A DNA stretch of 64,000 nt, from positions 124,001-188,000 of the forward strand of contig NZ_CDPP01000005.1 of NCBI RefSeq assembly GCF_000829905.1. The letters run 5' to 3'. The notes beneath the pieces are model-generated. The model searched no databases and had not been told where the DNA came from. It was given only the letters and a program-made list of their open reading frames with translations. Origin of the DNA: Beduini massiliensis. Lineage in GTDB: Bacteria > Bacillota_I > Bacilli_A > Erysipelotrichales > Coprobacillaceae. Positions 42,317 to 51,100 of the stretch are shown here, one piece after another. Positions within the stretch are counted from its first letter, which is position 1; the number at the start of each line of letters is the position of its first letter. The translations under genes were made by a program, and so were the position numbers.

Positions 42317-43213
42317 GTGAGGCTGAAAAAATTTTATATCATGATATTATCGCTATCTCTGATGCTTTGCGGCTGTTCTGATAAGGGAGAGAATTATCCG
42401 AGTGATTATCCGGATTCACCAACGTATAGTGAAGAAGAAATTTTATATCCCGAAAATCCCGGAGAAAACCTTATCCAAAGCTCAATCGCAAATGTTGATT
42501 ACAGTCATGTTGATTTAGGATATGTGATGGCTTACTTGAATAATAAGAGTGAAAAAAAGATCAAGATTCAAATATCCACTTCTATACAGACATATAATTA
42601 TGATTTAACGAGTACTGAACCGGTGGCGTTTCCAATGCAGATGGGGAATGGGGAATATCTTATCAAGGTATTGGAAAATACGCAGGGCGATGAATATGCA
42701 ATCGTAAAGTCACAGAAAATCAATGTTGTATTAAAAGATGAATTGACTCCGTTTTTATATCCAAACCAGTTGGTGAATTATCAAAAGGGAGATATTATCA
42801 CTAAAAAGAGTATAGAACTTGTACAAGAAGATACGAATGATTTGCAAAGAATCCACAATATTTATGATTATGTCGTTCATTATCTTGATTATGATAATGA
42901 TAAAGCAACGATTGCAACTACAAAATATATTCTTCCGAATCTAACAGAACTATTTGAAAGTAAAAAAGGAATTTGCTTTGACTATGCGGCAATGATGGTG
43001 GCAATGCTTAGAATCAATCATATCCCGGCAAGGTTGATTTGTGGAAACACAGATATCGAATATCATGCATGGGTAGAGGTTTATTTAGAAGGAGCAGGCT
43101 GGGTCAATCCGGATACATTCATCGATGAAAAGGTCTGGACGCGGATGGATCCTACCTTTGCCAGTTCAAAATTCAATTATAAGGGACAGTATGAAGCTGT
43201 TTACTATTATTAG
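42317..43213 (+). CDS. Transglutaminase-like lipoprotein
   Basis: About 298 residues. A signal peptide with lipobox LCGC (Cys20) anchors it to the outer membrane face. The C-terminal half is a transglutaminase/cysteine-protease fold with the full triad: Cys220 in KGICFDYAAM, His250 in YHAWVEV and Asp266 in NPDTF. It may cross-link, cleave or bind surface proteins or peptidoglycan. It opens the pilus-like operon, which suggests a role in assembling or anchoring its product. GTG 42317 is chosen over GTG 42314 because of better spacing from AAGGGG. Confidence 0.82.
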   Translation: MRLKKFYIMILSLSLMLCGCSDKGENYPSDYPDSPTYSEEEILYPENPGENLIQSSIANVDYSHVDLGYVMAYLNNKSEKKIKIQISTSIQTYNYDLTSTEPVAFPMQMGNGEYLIKVLENTQGDEYAIVKSQKINVVLKDELTPFLYPNQLVNYQKGDIITKKSIELVQEDTNDLQRIHNIYDYVVHYLDYDNDKATIATTKYILPNLTELFESKKGICFDYAAMMVAMLRINHIPARLICGNTDIEYHAWVEVYLEGAGWVNPDTFIDEKVWTRMDPTFASSKFNYKGQYEAVYYY

Positions 43214-43223
43214 GGGGAGCACT

Positions 43224-44252
43224 ATGAAACTAAATTTTGAAGAAAAATGCCTCTTTGCCAGTCAGATGGCAATGATTCTAAATGCCGGATTTGATATGCA
43301 GCAAGGGGTTGAAATGATCCAGCAGGAATCTGAAAATTCACATCTAAAAGAAGTGTTGAAAGAGGTTATTGAAAATTTTAAAGAAGATTCACGTTTAAGT
43401 CAGGCGGTCATGAAAACAGAGGCTTTTGATGGCTATATGGTACATTTATTAGAAGTGGGAGAAATGAGCGGACATTTAGATGATGTCATGCTTTCCTTAG
43501 CGAACTATTATGGAAGAATGAAAGATATGTCAGACCAGCTCCAACAGGCGTTGACCTATCCTATCGTACTGCTCATGATGATGTTTGTGGTGATCGGGGT
43601 TATTGTGTTTAAAGTGTTGCCTATTTTTCAGAACGTTTTAAAAAGTTTGGGAAGTCACCTGTCACCCTATGCGTATACATTTATGAAAGTGGGACAAATT
43701 GCTTCTGTTATCGGTTTTGTTGTTTTGACGGTTGTTTTGATTGGGGTTCTTGCCTTTTATATCTATTCGAAAATGACACGTACAAATTTACTGACGGTTT
43801 TTATCTATAAGACTCCCTTTATGAGATCTTTATCCTATGCCTTGTCTCATGCCCAAATGACCTATGCCTTATCAATGTTTATGTCAAGTGGCTATGAGTT
43901 TGAAGAAGCGGTAGAAAATGCGATCCCTTTAGTGGAAGAAAAAGCATTGAAAGTAAATTTACAAAAAGCCTATCAAGATATGCGGGCAGGAGACATGTTT
44001 ATTGACAGTGTATCGAAGCATCGCATTTATCAAGGAATGAAGCTGAACATGCTGCAGGTTGGGGTGAAGACCGGACAAGTCGAACAAGTACTTAAACAAT
44101 TGTCTGCAACTTATCAAGACGAAGTCAGTGAATCCATCACTCGCTTTTTAAACATTATAGAACCTGCGATTATTACCTTTTTATCTGTCATTGTGGGAAT
44201 GATCTTGCTTTCTGTTATGCTGCCGATCGTTAGCGTGCTTTCATCTCTATAG
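43224..44252 (+). CDS. Type II secretion/type IV pilus platform protein (PilC/GspF/ComGB)
   Basis: 342 residues with two GspF domains: first FASQMAMILNAGFDMQQGVE and VGEMSGHLDDVM, second HAQMTYALSMFMSSGYEFEE and VGVKTGQVEQVL. Three membrane segments (about 130, 180 and 320). It is the inner-membrane core of a pilus machine and partner of the PilT-family ATPase of the same operon. ATG 43224 follows AGGGGGAGC; the longer frame into the upstream gene has no ribosome site. Confidence 0.9.
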   Translation: MKLNFEEKCLFASQMAMILNAGFDMQQGVEMIQQESENSHLKEVLKEVIENFKEDSRLSQAVMKTEAFDGYMVHLLEVGEMSGHLDDVMLSLANYYGRMKDMSDQLQQALTYPIVLLMMMFVVIGVIVFKVLPIFQNVLKSLGSHLSPYAYTFMKVGQIASVIGFVVLTVVLIGVLAFYIYSKMTRTNLLTVFIYKTPFMRSLSYALSHAQMTYALSMFMSSGYEFEEAVENAIPLVEEKALKVNLQKAYQDMRAGDMFIDSVSKHRIYQGMKLNMLQVGVKTGQVEQVLKQLSATYQDEVSESITRFLNIIEPAIITFLSVIVGMILLSVMLPIVSVLSSL

Positions 44253-44262
44253 GGAGATTCTT

Positions 44263-44562
44263 ATGAAAAACATAATAAAAATCTTCTTTATAGGAGCCAT
44301 GATTTTCTTGATATGGATCGGATTTCAAGAAGCCAGTCAATATTCTCAAAAAGAAGATTTGCAAAGGATCAGTGATACTATTGAAGAGCTGAGTTTAAAG
44401 TGTTACAGCATTGAAGGCAGATATCCCAAAGATGTAGCGTATTTAAAAGAGTATTATGGTTTGTTGGTCAATGAAGAAGATTATAATATTCTCTATCATT
44501 ATGAAGGGGATAATCTTAAGCCAACAATCCGCGTCAGTAAGAAGGTGACTCACCATGAATAA
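44263..44562 (+). CDS. Small single-pass membrane protein, pilin-like
   Basis: 99 residues: an N-terminal membrane segment (IIKIFFIGAMIFLIWIGF), a helix (EDLQRISDTIEELSLKCYSI), then EGRYPKDVAYLKEYYGLLV. The CYSIEGRYP part resembles the turn after the long helix in pseudopilins. There is no canonical prepilin cleavage site. GGGAG precedes ATG 44263; its end overlaps the next start by 8 bases. Confidence 0.6.
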   Translation: MKNIIKIFFIGAMIFLIWIGFQEASQYSQKEDLQRISDTIEELSLKCYSIEGRYPKDVAYLKEYYGLLVNEEDYNILYHYEGDNLKPTIRVSKKVTHHE

Positions 44563-45004
44563 ACGTTCACATATTCAAACCTTGATGTTTCTTACCTTGT
44601 TTTTAATTTTTGTGATGGGATCTTTCTTTATCATGACAAGTGAGATTCAAGTCTATCAGAATATTCATGAAAGTATTACCTCTCAAGATCAGCTGATGAC
44701 TCCGTTAGCTTATTTGAATACACGGTTAAAAAGCTATGATCAAAAAGGCGCGATTGAACTTATCACGATTGAAGAAACCTCTTGTTTGAAAATGGAAGAG
44801 GATGAACATATCACCTATATTTACTATTTTAACGGTTATCTGCGCGAACTTTATACGGTGAAAGATTATATGCCATCGCTAGATGAGGGAGAAAAATTGT
44901 TTAAACTCGATGATTTTAAAATGAGCTGTCAGGATCAGCTATATCATTTTAGTGTTCAAATCGGTGAGCAGAAGGAACAGATTGCCATTTATATGCATAG
45001 TTAG
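44555..45004 (+). CDS. Single-pass membrane protein, DUF4860-like
   Basis: 149 residues with an N-terminal membrane segment (TLMFLTLFLIFVMGSFFIM) and a beta-rich outer domain. The position in the operon and general layout match DUF4860 proteins of clostridial pilus-like clusters; the assignment is from memory of that context, so it is tentative. Possibly a minor pseudopilin. Confidence 0.55.
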   Translation: MNKRSHIQTLMFLTLFLIFVMGSFFIMTSEIQVYQNIHESITSQDQLMTPLAYLNTRLKSYDQKGAIELITIEETSCLKMEEDEHITYIYYFNGYLRELYTVKDYMPSLDEGEKLFKLDDFKMSCQDQLYHFSVQIGEQKEQIAIYMHS

Positions 45005-45014
45005 GAGGAATCAC

Positions 45015-45392
45015 ATGAAATCAAAAGGGCATTCATTTTCATATTTAATGGAACTTATTATTGTGATCTTCTTTTTTGTTCTGTCTGCAACGATTTGCGT
45101 TTCTTTAGTGGCAAAGGCAAAAGAAAAACAGGAGAGGGCCAGTTATTTAGAAACAACGATGAATACGGCTCAAAGTATAATTGAAACAATGCAGGCATAT
45201 CCATCACAAACGCCGCAGCAGCTTTTTGGTGCAGTGGAAAAAGAAGAGGGAATCTATCAAGTGGATAATTTAATCATTGAGTGGCATCAGGAGGATGTTG
45301 TTCGTGGTGCAGTTATTCTTTATGATCAAGAGAAAATGGTCAGTCAGTTTCCCTTTGTTTTAGGAGGAAATCACGATGAAGAAGGAGAATAG
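45015..45392 (+). CDS. Pseudopilin-like membrane protein
   Basis: 125 residues. The N-terminus GHSFSYLMELIIVIFFFVLS resembles a prepilin: Glu in the first turn of a long hydrophobic helix, but without a clean Gly-Phe cleavage site. After the helix it has SLVAKAKEKQERASYLETTM and a small domain. AGGAGG precedes ATG 45015. A frame running in from the previous gene is longer but has no start signal. It overlaps the next gene. Confidence 0.6.
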   Translation: MKSKGHSFSYLMELIIVIFFFVLSATICVSLVAKAKEKQERASYLETTMNTAQSIIETMQAYPSQTPQQLFGAVEKEEGIYQVDNLIIEWHQEDVVRGAVILYDQEKMVSQFPFVLGGNHDEEGE

Positions 45393-45750
45393 AGGATTTC
45401 ACATGGGAGTTGGCGCTTCCACTATTTTCATGATATTTGTGGTATTGGTTATGTTCATTCTGGCTATTTTGTCTTATTTAAGGGCAAACTCTCATTATGA
45501 AGCAATGATGCGCCAGATGGCACTGACCAGCGATTATTATCAGTCAGAAGCAAAATTGCTTGATCAATACTATGGACTAGACAGTACCAAGCTGCAGGAG
45601 GAACTTTCAGGAATAGAGTATCAATATCAAGATGACGTTTATGTATTACAAGATCCATTAATGAATGGACGCACATTGAAACTGACGTTTAAAGTTGAGG
45701 AGAATCAATTCGTGCTTTTATCATTAAAAACAGAAAATACGGAGGATTAA
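45376..45750 (+). CDS. Single-pass membrane protein of the pilus-like operon
   Basis: 124 residues: NRGFHMGVGASTIFMIFVVL then VMFILAILSYLRANSHYEAM. The GF at residues 7-8 before the hydrophobic stretch recalls a prepilin site, but the Glu at position 5 is missing. The rest is helical and then strand-rich. Starts inside the preceding gene (GGAGGAAA ribosome site) and ends 1 base before pilT. Confidence 0.6.
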   Translation: MKKENRGFHMGVGASTIFMIFVVLVMFILAILSYLRANSHYEAMMRQMALTSDYYQSEAKLLDQYYGLDSTKLQEELSGIEYQYQDDVYVLQDPLMNGRTLKLTFKVEENQFVLLSLKTENTED

Positions 45751-45751
45751 C

Positions 45752-46807
45752 ATGGAAGCAAAGACATTATTAGAAGATGTGGTAAATAAAGGAGCATCGG
45801 ATATCTTTATCGTGGCAGGGTCTCCATGTGCCATAAAAGTAGAAGGACAAATTCAAAAATATATGGGGGATCGACTGACCACACAGGATACCGAAAATCT
45901 AATTCGTGAGATTTATCATATTGCTCAAAAAGAGGATATTGAAGAATTTATTCAAAGCGGAGATGATGATTTTTCTTTTTCGATTCCGGATGTCGGGCGT
46001 TTTCGTGTCAATGTTTATAAACAAAGAAGTTCTTTAGCCGCTGTTATTCGTGTCGTGCGTTTTGAATTACCGGATCCGCAGGCACTTCATATTCCTGAGG
46101 CAGTGATGAATTTGGCTTCCACTAAAAAGGGCATGATTTTAGTAACCGGACCGGCCGGAAGCGGAAAATCAACGACACTTGCTTGTATGATTGATCAAAT
46201 TAACCGTCAGCGCAACACACATATCGTAACGATTGAAGATCCGATTGAATACCTTCATAGTCATCAAAAGAGTATTGTGTCTCAACGTGAAGTGTATCAT
46301 GATACGAAAGATTATGTTTCTGCACTTCGTGCCGCTTTAAGAGAAGCACCGGAAGTGATATTGGTTGGGGAAATGCGTGATTTAGAGACAATTGAAATTG
46401 CGATCACAGCAGCAGAAACCGGGCATTTGATTTTTTCTAGTCTGCATACTGTTGGGGTGGCCAATACAATCGATCGAATGATTGATGTTTTTTCACCATC
46501 ACAGCAGCAGCAAATCCGTATACAGTTATCTATGGTACTTAACGCAGTTGTTTCTCAGCAACTGTTGCCGGGGATTGATGGGAAGATGATTCCGGTATTT
46601 GAAGTGATGATCTGTAATCAAGCGATTCGCACTTTAATTCGCGATGGCAAGACTCATCAAATTGACAATGCGATTTCATCAGGGCGACAACAAGGAATGA
46701 TGACAATGGATGAAGCAATTTTAGACCTTTACAAACAAAATAAAATTACGAAGGAAACCGCCATGTTGTTTGCGACAAATCCATTGCAAATTGAAAAAAA
46801 GCTTTAA
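45752..46807 (+). CDS. PilT-family type IV pilus ATPase
   Basis: 351 residues: N-domain GASDIFIVAGSPCAIKVEGQ, Walker A GPAGSGKST (133-141), Asp box IVTIEDPIEYLH, Walker B EVILVGEMRDLETIE, His box FSSLHTVG. The sequence is of the PilT (retraction) type rather than PilB. It is the only ATPase of the operon, so it either powers assembly as well, or a PilB is encoded elsewhere. GGAGG precedes ATG 45752. Confidence 0.9.
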   Translation: MEAKTLLEDVVNKGASDIFIVAGSPCAIKVEGQIQKYMGDRLTTQDTENLIREIYHIAQKEDIEEFIQSGDDDFSFSIPDVGRFRVNVYKQRSSLAAVIRVVRFELPDPQALHIPEAVMNLASTKKGMILVTGPAGSGKSTTLACMIDQINRQRNTHIVTIEDPIEYLHSHQKSIVSQREVYHDTKDYVSALRAALREAPEVILVGEMRDLETIEIAITAAETGHLIFSSLHTVGVANTIDRMIDVFSPSQQQQIRIQLSMVLNAVVSQQLLPGIDGKMIPVFEVMICNQAIRTLIRDGKTHQIDNAISSGRQQGMMTMDEAILDLYKQNKITKETAMLFATNPLQIEKKL

Positions 46808-46826
46808 AAGGGGAGTTCCCTTTTTT
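46806..46826 (+). terminator. Terminator of the pilus-like operon
   Basis: AAAAGGG (46806-46812), loop GAGTT, CCCTTTT (46818-46824), T run. Confidence 0.65.
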
Positions 46827-46984
46827 ATTTATCACAAATTACAAAAAAAGAAGTAAAATTACTTTTAAAATATATAGTTTTTGTGACGGAAAAGAGTATA
46901 ATAAAAGTGGAAGATTATAATTAAGAAACATATGAATGGTTAGAAATAACGTATCAATCAAAAAAGAAGAGGAGAGCGAATAAG

Positions 46985-48163
46985 ATGAATCGAGAAATAT
47001 TGAATGTTCAAACATTGGGAAAACTTAAAATAGTAAGCGGGGAAACGTATTTTCCTTCAGAAAGACAACGAAGTGCTCAAGTGGAACTATTAATTGTTTA
47101 TCTTATATTAAATCGTAATCGTAATTTAACCACTTCTAAACTGATTGATTTTTTATGGTCGGACGGAGACTCTGATAAACCGGAAGGTGCATTAAGAAAT
47201 TTAGTTTATCGAGCACGTAAAGAAATGAAGAAATTTTTTGACGATGTCAACTGTATTCAGTCACAGGGACATAGTTATCATTGGAATATTGAAGTCGAAT
47301 GCAAAATTGATTATGAGGAAATATTAAAATTAGCGAATCGAGTTAAACAAGAAACAGACTTAGAAAGAAAATATGAAAAATGTTTGAACCTATTAGGGAA
47401 ATATGAGTATGATTTTCTGCCTGAATTCAACTATAACAGTTGGATCATGCAGATGAATAATGTGTTGGAAACGAGTTGTCTGGAAGCCATTGAACAGACG
47501 TTAGAAATGCTGCAGGATCATGAACGATTTAATGAAATTTTAAATATCACCAATCATCCGCACATTCAAAAACTATTGGATTCACATCTTTGTGAAATGA
47601 AGCTTTATGCTTATTATAAAGCAGGTCAGATTGATAATGCTTTATCGTTTTATCGTCAAACTGTGGATTACTACTATAGTCAGTATGGGATGAGCGTGTC
47701 CCAAAAACTAAAAGAAATCTATCAATTAGTTTTGGATACAGCACCGGCTACGCAAATTGGCGTAGATGAACTAGAACAGAATTTAACGAATACCGGAGAT
47801 TTCGATACGACCTTTTACTGTGATTTTGATGTTTTTAAAAATATTTACCAAGTCAATCTGCGTTCTGCCAGACGTTCGATGAAGGCACGTGTTTTAGCGT
47901 TGCTGACGATCTATGATGAAACAGATCAGTTATCAGAAAAAGAGTTGCAGGAAGAATCGAAAATTTTGAGGAATGTCATAGCGGGCAGTCTGCGGAAAAA
48001 TGATGTGTTTTCTAAATTCAATATGACTCAATTTTCTTTAATCGTAGCTTCACCGGATATTGAGGGAGCTGAAATTGCTGTTAATCGCATTCAAAAAAGA
48101 TATGATGAAAAGAAAAAACATCCGCACGTCTTATTAAAGAAAGACCTGAAAAAGATTAATTAG
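46985..48163 (+). CDS. Winged-helix/BTAD regulator with degenerate GGDEF-like tail
   Basis: 392 residues. Residues 1-100 are an OmpR-like winged helix (LGKLKIVSGETYFP, RSAQVELLIVYLILNRNRNL, EGALRNLVYRARKEM). About 105-250 is a BTAD-type helical repeat domain (CEMKLYAYYKAGQIDNALSF). About 270-390 resembles GGDEF (FDVFKNIYQVNLRSARRSM, then LRKNDVFSKFNMTQFSLIVA), where NMTQF replaces GGDEF, so it cannot make c-di-GMP but might bind a nucleotide. It lies 11 bases before the giant surface protein, its likely target. Weak TATAAT at 46897-46902. No trans-membrane part. Confidence 0.75.
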   Translation: MNREILNVQTLGKLKIVSGETYFPSERQRSAQVELLIVYLILNRNRNLTTSKLIDFLWSDGDSDKPEGALRNLVYRARKEMKKFFDDVNCIQSQGHSYHWNIEVECKIDYEEILKLANRVKQETDLERKYEKCLNLLGKYEYDFLPEFNYNSWIMQMNNVLETSCLEAIEQTLEMLQDHERFNEILNITNHPHIQKLLDSHLCEMKLYAYYKAGQIDNALSFYRQTVDYYYSQYGMSVSQKLKEIYQLVLDTAPATQIGVDELEQNLTNTGDFDTTFYCDFDVFKNIYQVNLRSARRSMKARVLALLTIYDETDQLSEKELQEESKILRNVIAGSLRKNDVFSKFNMTQFSLIVASPDIEGAEIAVNRIQKRYDEKKKHPHVLLKKDLKKIN

Positions 48164-48174
48164 GGGGAAACTTC

Positions 48175-51100
48175 ATGAAAAAAACAATAAAAATACGACC
48201 CATGTTAAAAAAAATAAATATACTTATCTTAATTTTAGGGATGATGGTTTCATTAATTCATGTAGGTATTCCTGACATACGTGCGAGCGAGAAGGTAACA
48301 GCAAATATTTCCTTTGAATCTCAGATTGTAAATGGGATTGGCTCAAGCCAGACACTTGAAAATATTCAATCCGGAGAACCTTTCTTTTTAGCACTGCGTT
48401 ATACAGTTAACTCCGGTGGGGATAATGTTCGCTATAATGAATGTGGCGTTACGATTCAGCTGCCTAAATATGTCAAATTCGATGAACTGGCAATGGGCGG
48501 ACAAGCTTCTATTTTTGATTCAGCAACAGTAGAAGATAAATTTGGTGATGGTACTGAGTTCGTTTATTTAACTTCAAAAGGAACGTTGACATCTGGAACG
48601 GCCGGAACGATATACTTAAAATTACATTTTGAAAATTTGAAAACGCCGGATGGGACATTGGCGAGTTTCAATAATATGGTTATGACAGGAAATCAGTTGG
48701 TAGGATCAGTATCTACTCCAATCTATGATATTAAAATTCCTAATGCTTCGATTATCTCTACTGCTCATCAGGAATGGGAAGTTCAAAAAACGATAGCAAA
48801 ACAAGAAAATCAAGATGTCAGCATTATCAATCAAAATGGAGTGGATTATTATAAAGTCAACTATCAGATCTTAGTCCGTCCCGGAAATGAAGCAACAAGC
48901 GGGAACCGCTATGGGCGATTAGAGTGTGAAACGTTTGATTTATATGATACATTGCCAATCGGATATCCAACCGGAGGCGGGGCAACACAGGTCAGTGTTG
49001 CCATCGGAGATCGTACATTAAGTGAAGGCAGTGACTATTCACTGGATAAAAATGATGATGGTTCAATTAAGACCATTCATTTCAATGAAAATTCTTTAAA
49101 TAAATATCAAACAAGCCCGACGGATACTAACTTTATTCCAGAAGGAACACCGATTAATACGACGTATACGGTTAGTGTTTTGTACCCTTATAAGGCCTAT
49201 GAAATTCCTGTCAATGAGCCTTTTATCCAAAAAATATTGGATAATCAGGCAACATTACTTTATAAACCGCTTAATAAAAATGAGCAGACTTTAAAAAGCA
49301 ATGCCATGATTCAAGTGGGATGGCAAGATGAAAATGCGGGGTATTATGATCTGACAATCACTAAAAAAGTGAGTGTCGGGACTGTCGGAACTCCTTCTAT
49401 CCCGGTAGAAGAGACAAACGTTATGACTAAAGCATGGCAGGATATTTATTATGCACATAATGAGAGTCCGGTCGTATTTGGCTTATATACCGATCCAGCG
49501 TGCAGTTCACCTGCTAAGAATTATGATAAAGAGGAACTTATTGGAAAACAAATTGATGAAAACGGGCAGATTGTTTTTAGTAAATTATTAAAAGGAACCT
49601 ACTATCTTAAAGAAGAAAGTGCGCCATCTTTATTTGATGCACAGCCAATTAAAAAGGTCGTTGTCCAAGAAGACGGTAAAATCCTTGTGGATGATGTCGT
49701 TTTGCAAGATAATTCTATGGAGGTTGTCAATACATCCAGCCAATACGGTTATGTTGCCTTTTGGAAACGTGGAAGCAGTGCAACTCAGCAAGATACAGGA
49801 TGGCTGCAGGGCGTTAGCTTTACTCTGACGAATAAAGAGGATTCGACGAAGACTTATCAGGCGACTTCTAATGAACAAGGATTAGTGCTTTTTTCTGGAA
49901 TTCCGGCAGGGAATTACACAATAACAGAAAACAATGACGATGCTGAATTTGTACCTAATGATACAGTTTGGGATATTCAGGTTGCAGCTAATAAAGTGAA
50001 TTATCCTAGTACTATGGATAAAATTGATGGATATCCTTATGTATTAAATGTATCTAATAAAGGAAAATTCAAGATTATAAAAAAAGATGCTCAAAATACG
50101 AATGTGTTATTAAGCGGAGCAGAGTTTAAAATTTATGAAATACCAAATAAAGCTACACCTCTAACAGAGGAAGAATTGAGAAATTTTGTTCCTCTTCCTA
50201 CATTGGACAGCTATGATTTAAAGGAAAGTGCTGTAAAAGGAGAATATGAATCTGGGGCATTAGAAGAAGGTTATTATGTGGTTCAAGAGACAAAAGCACC
50301 TCTCAACTATGTTTTAGAGGATACATTCTTTTTAGTGCATGTTACGAAAAATCATCTGGAAGAAATAACGGTGACTAATCAAAAACAGGGAAGTTTGATG
50401 ATTAGAAAATTTGGAGTTTTATCCAGTTCGGTACAATTTGCGGTTCCTATTGGCGGTGCTGAATTTGAGGTATATACAGATGAAGCATTAACGCAGCCTG
50501 TTAAAGATGCAGAGGGGAACACTATTGTGATAACTCCTCAAATAGACATCAGCGATTCTCAAGGGTCTTCTTCAAAGATTGTATATTTAGATCCCGGACA
50601 GTACTATTTAAAAGAAACAAAAACACCGGAAGGTTATCAAGGACTCACATCTGCCGTACCGGTAACGATAGTAAGTGGGCAGTTAACGACTGAAAATATT
50701 AATAATACTGCAGAGACTATGGGGCAGTTAAAGATTACAAAAACAGATTCAAAGACGAATGCACCATTGGCGAATGCTGAATTCAGAATTATGGATATTA
50801 ATGAATTAAGGGAGCCTATTACTTTAAAAACCAATAGTAAAGGCGAAGCGGTTTCTGTTTTTCTCCCAGCCGGAGAGTACAAGCTCTTAGAAGTTAAGGC
50901 ACCTAACGGTTATGTGTTAAATACAACACCTGTTACTTTCACCATCAGCAATAATACTTTGACAGAAATCAAAGAAGAAATTAAAAACGATCCTTATATT
51001 AAAATGAGAATTAAAAAGGTCGACTCTGTTACCGGAAATATTATCCAAGGGGTAAAATTCAGAGTTTATGAAGATAAAGATGATCTGGCAAATTACTCGG

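Noticed and set aside
46851-46864. Palindrome AAGTAA-AA-TTACTT upstream of the BTAD regulator
   Set aside because: AT-only symmetry of this length is expected by chance in such DNA, and it lies within the tail of the upstream terminator region.
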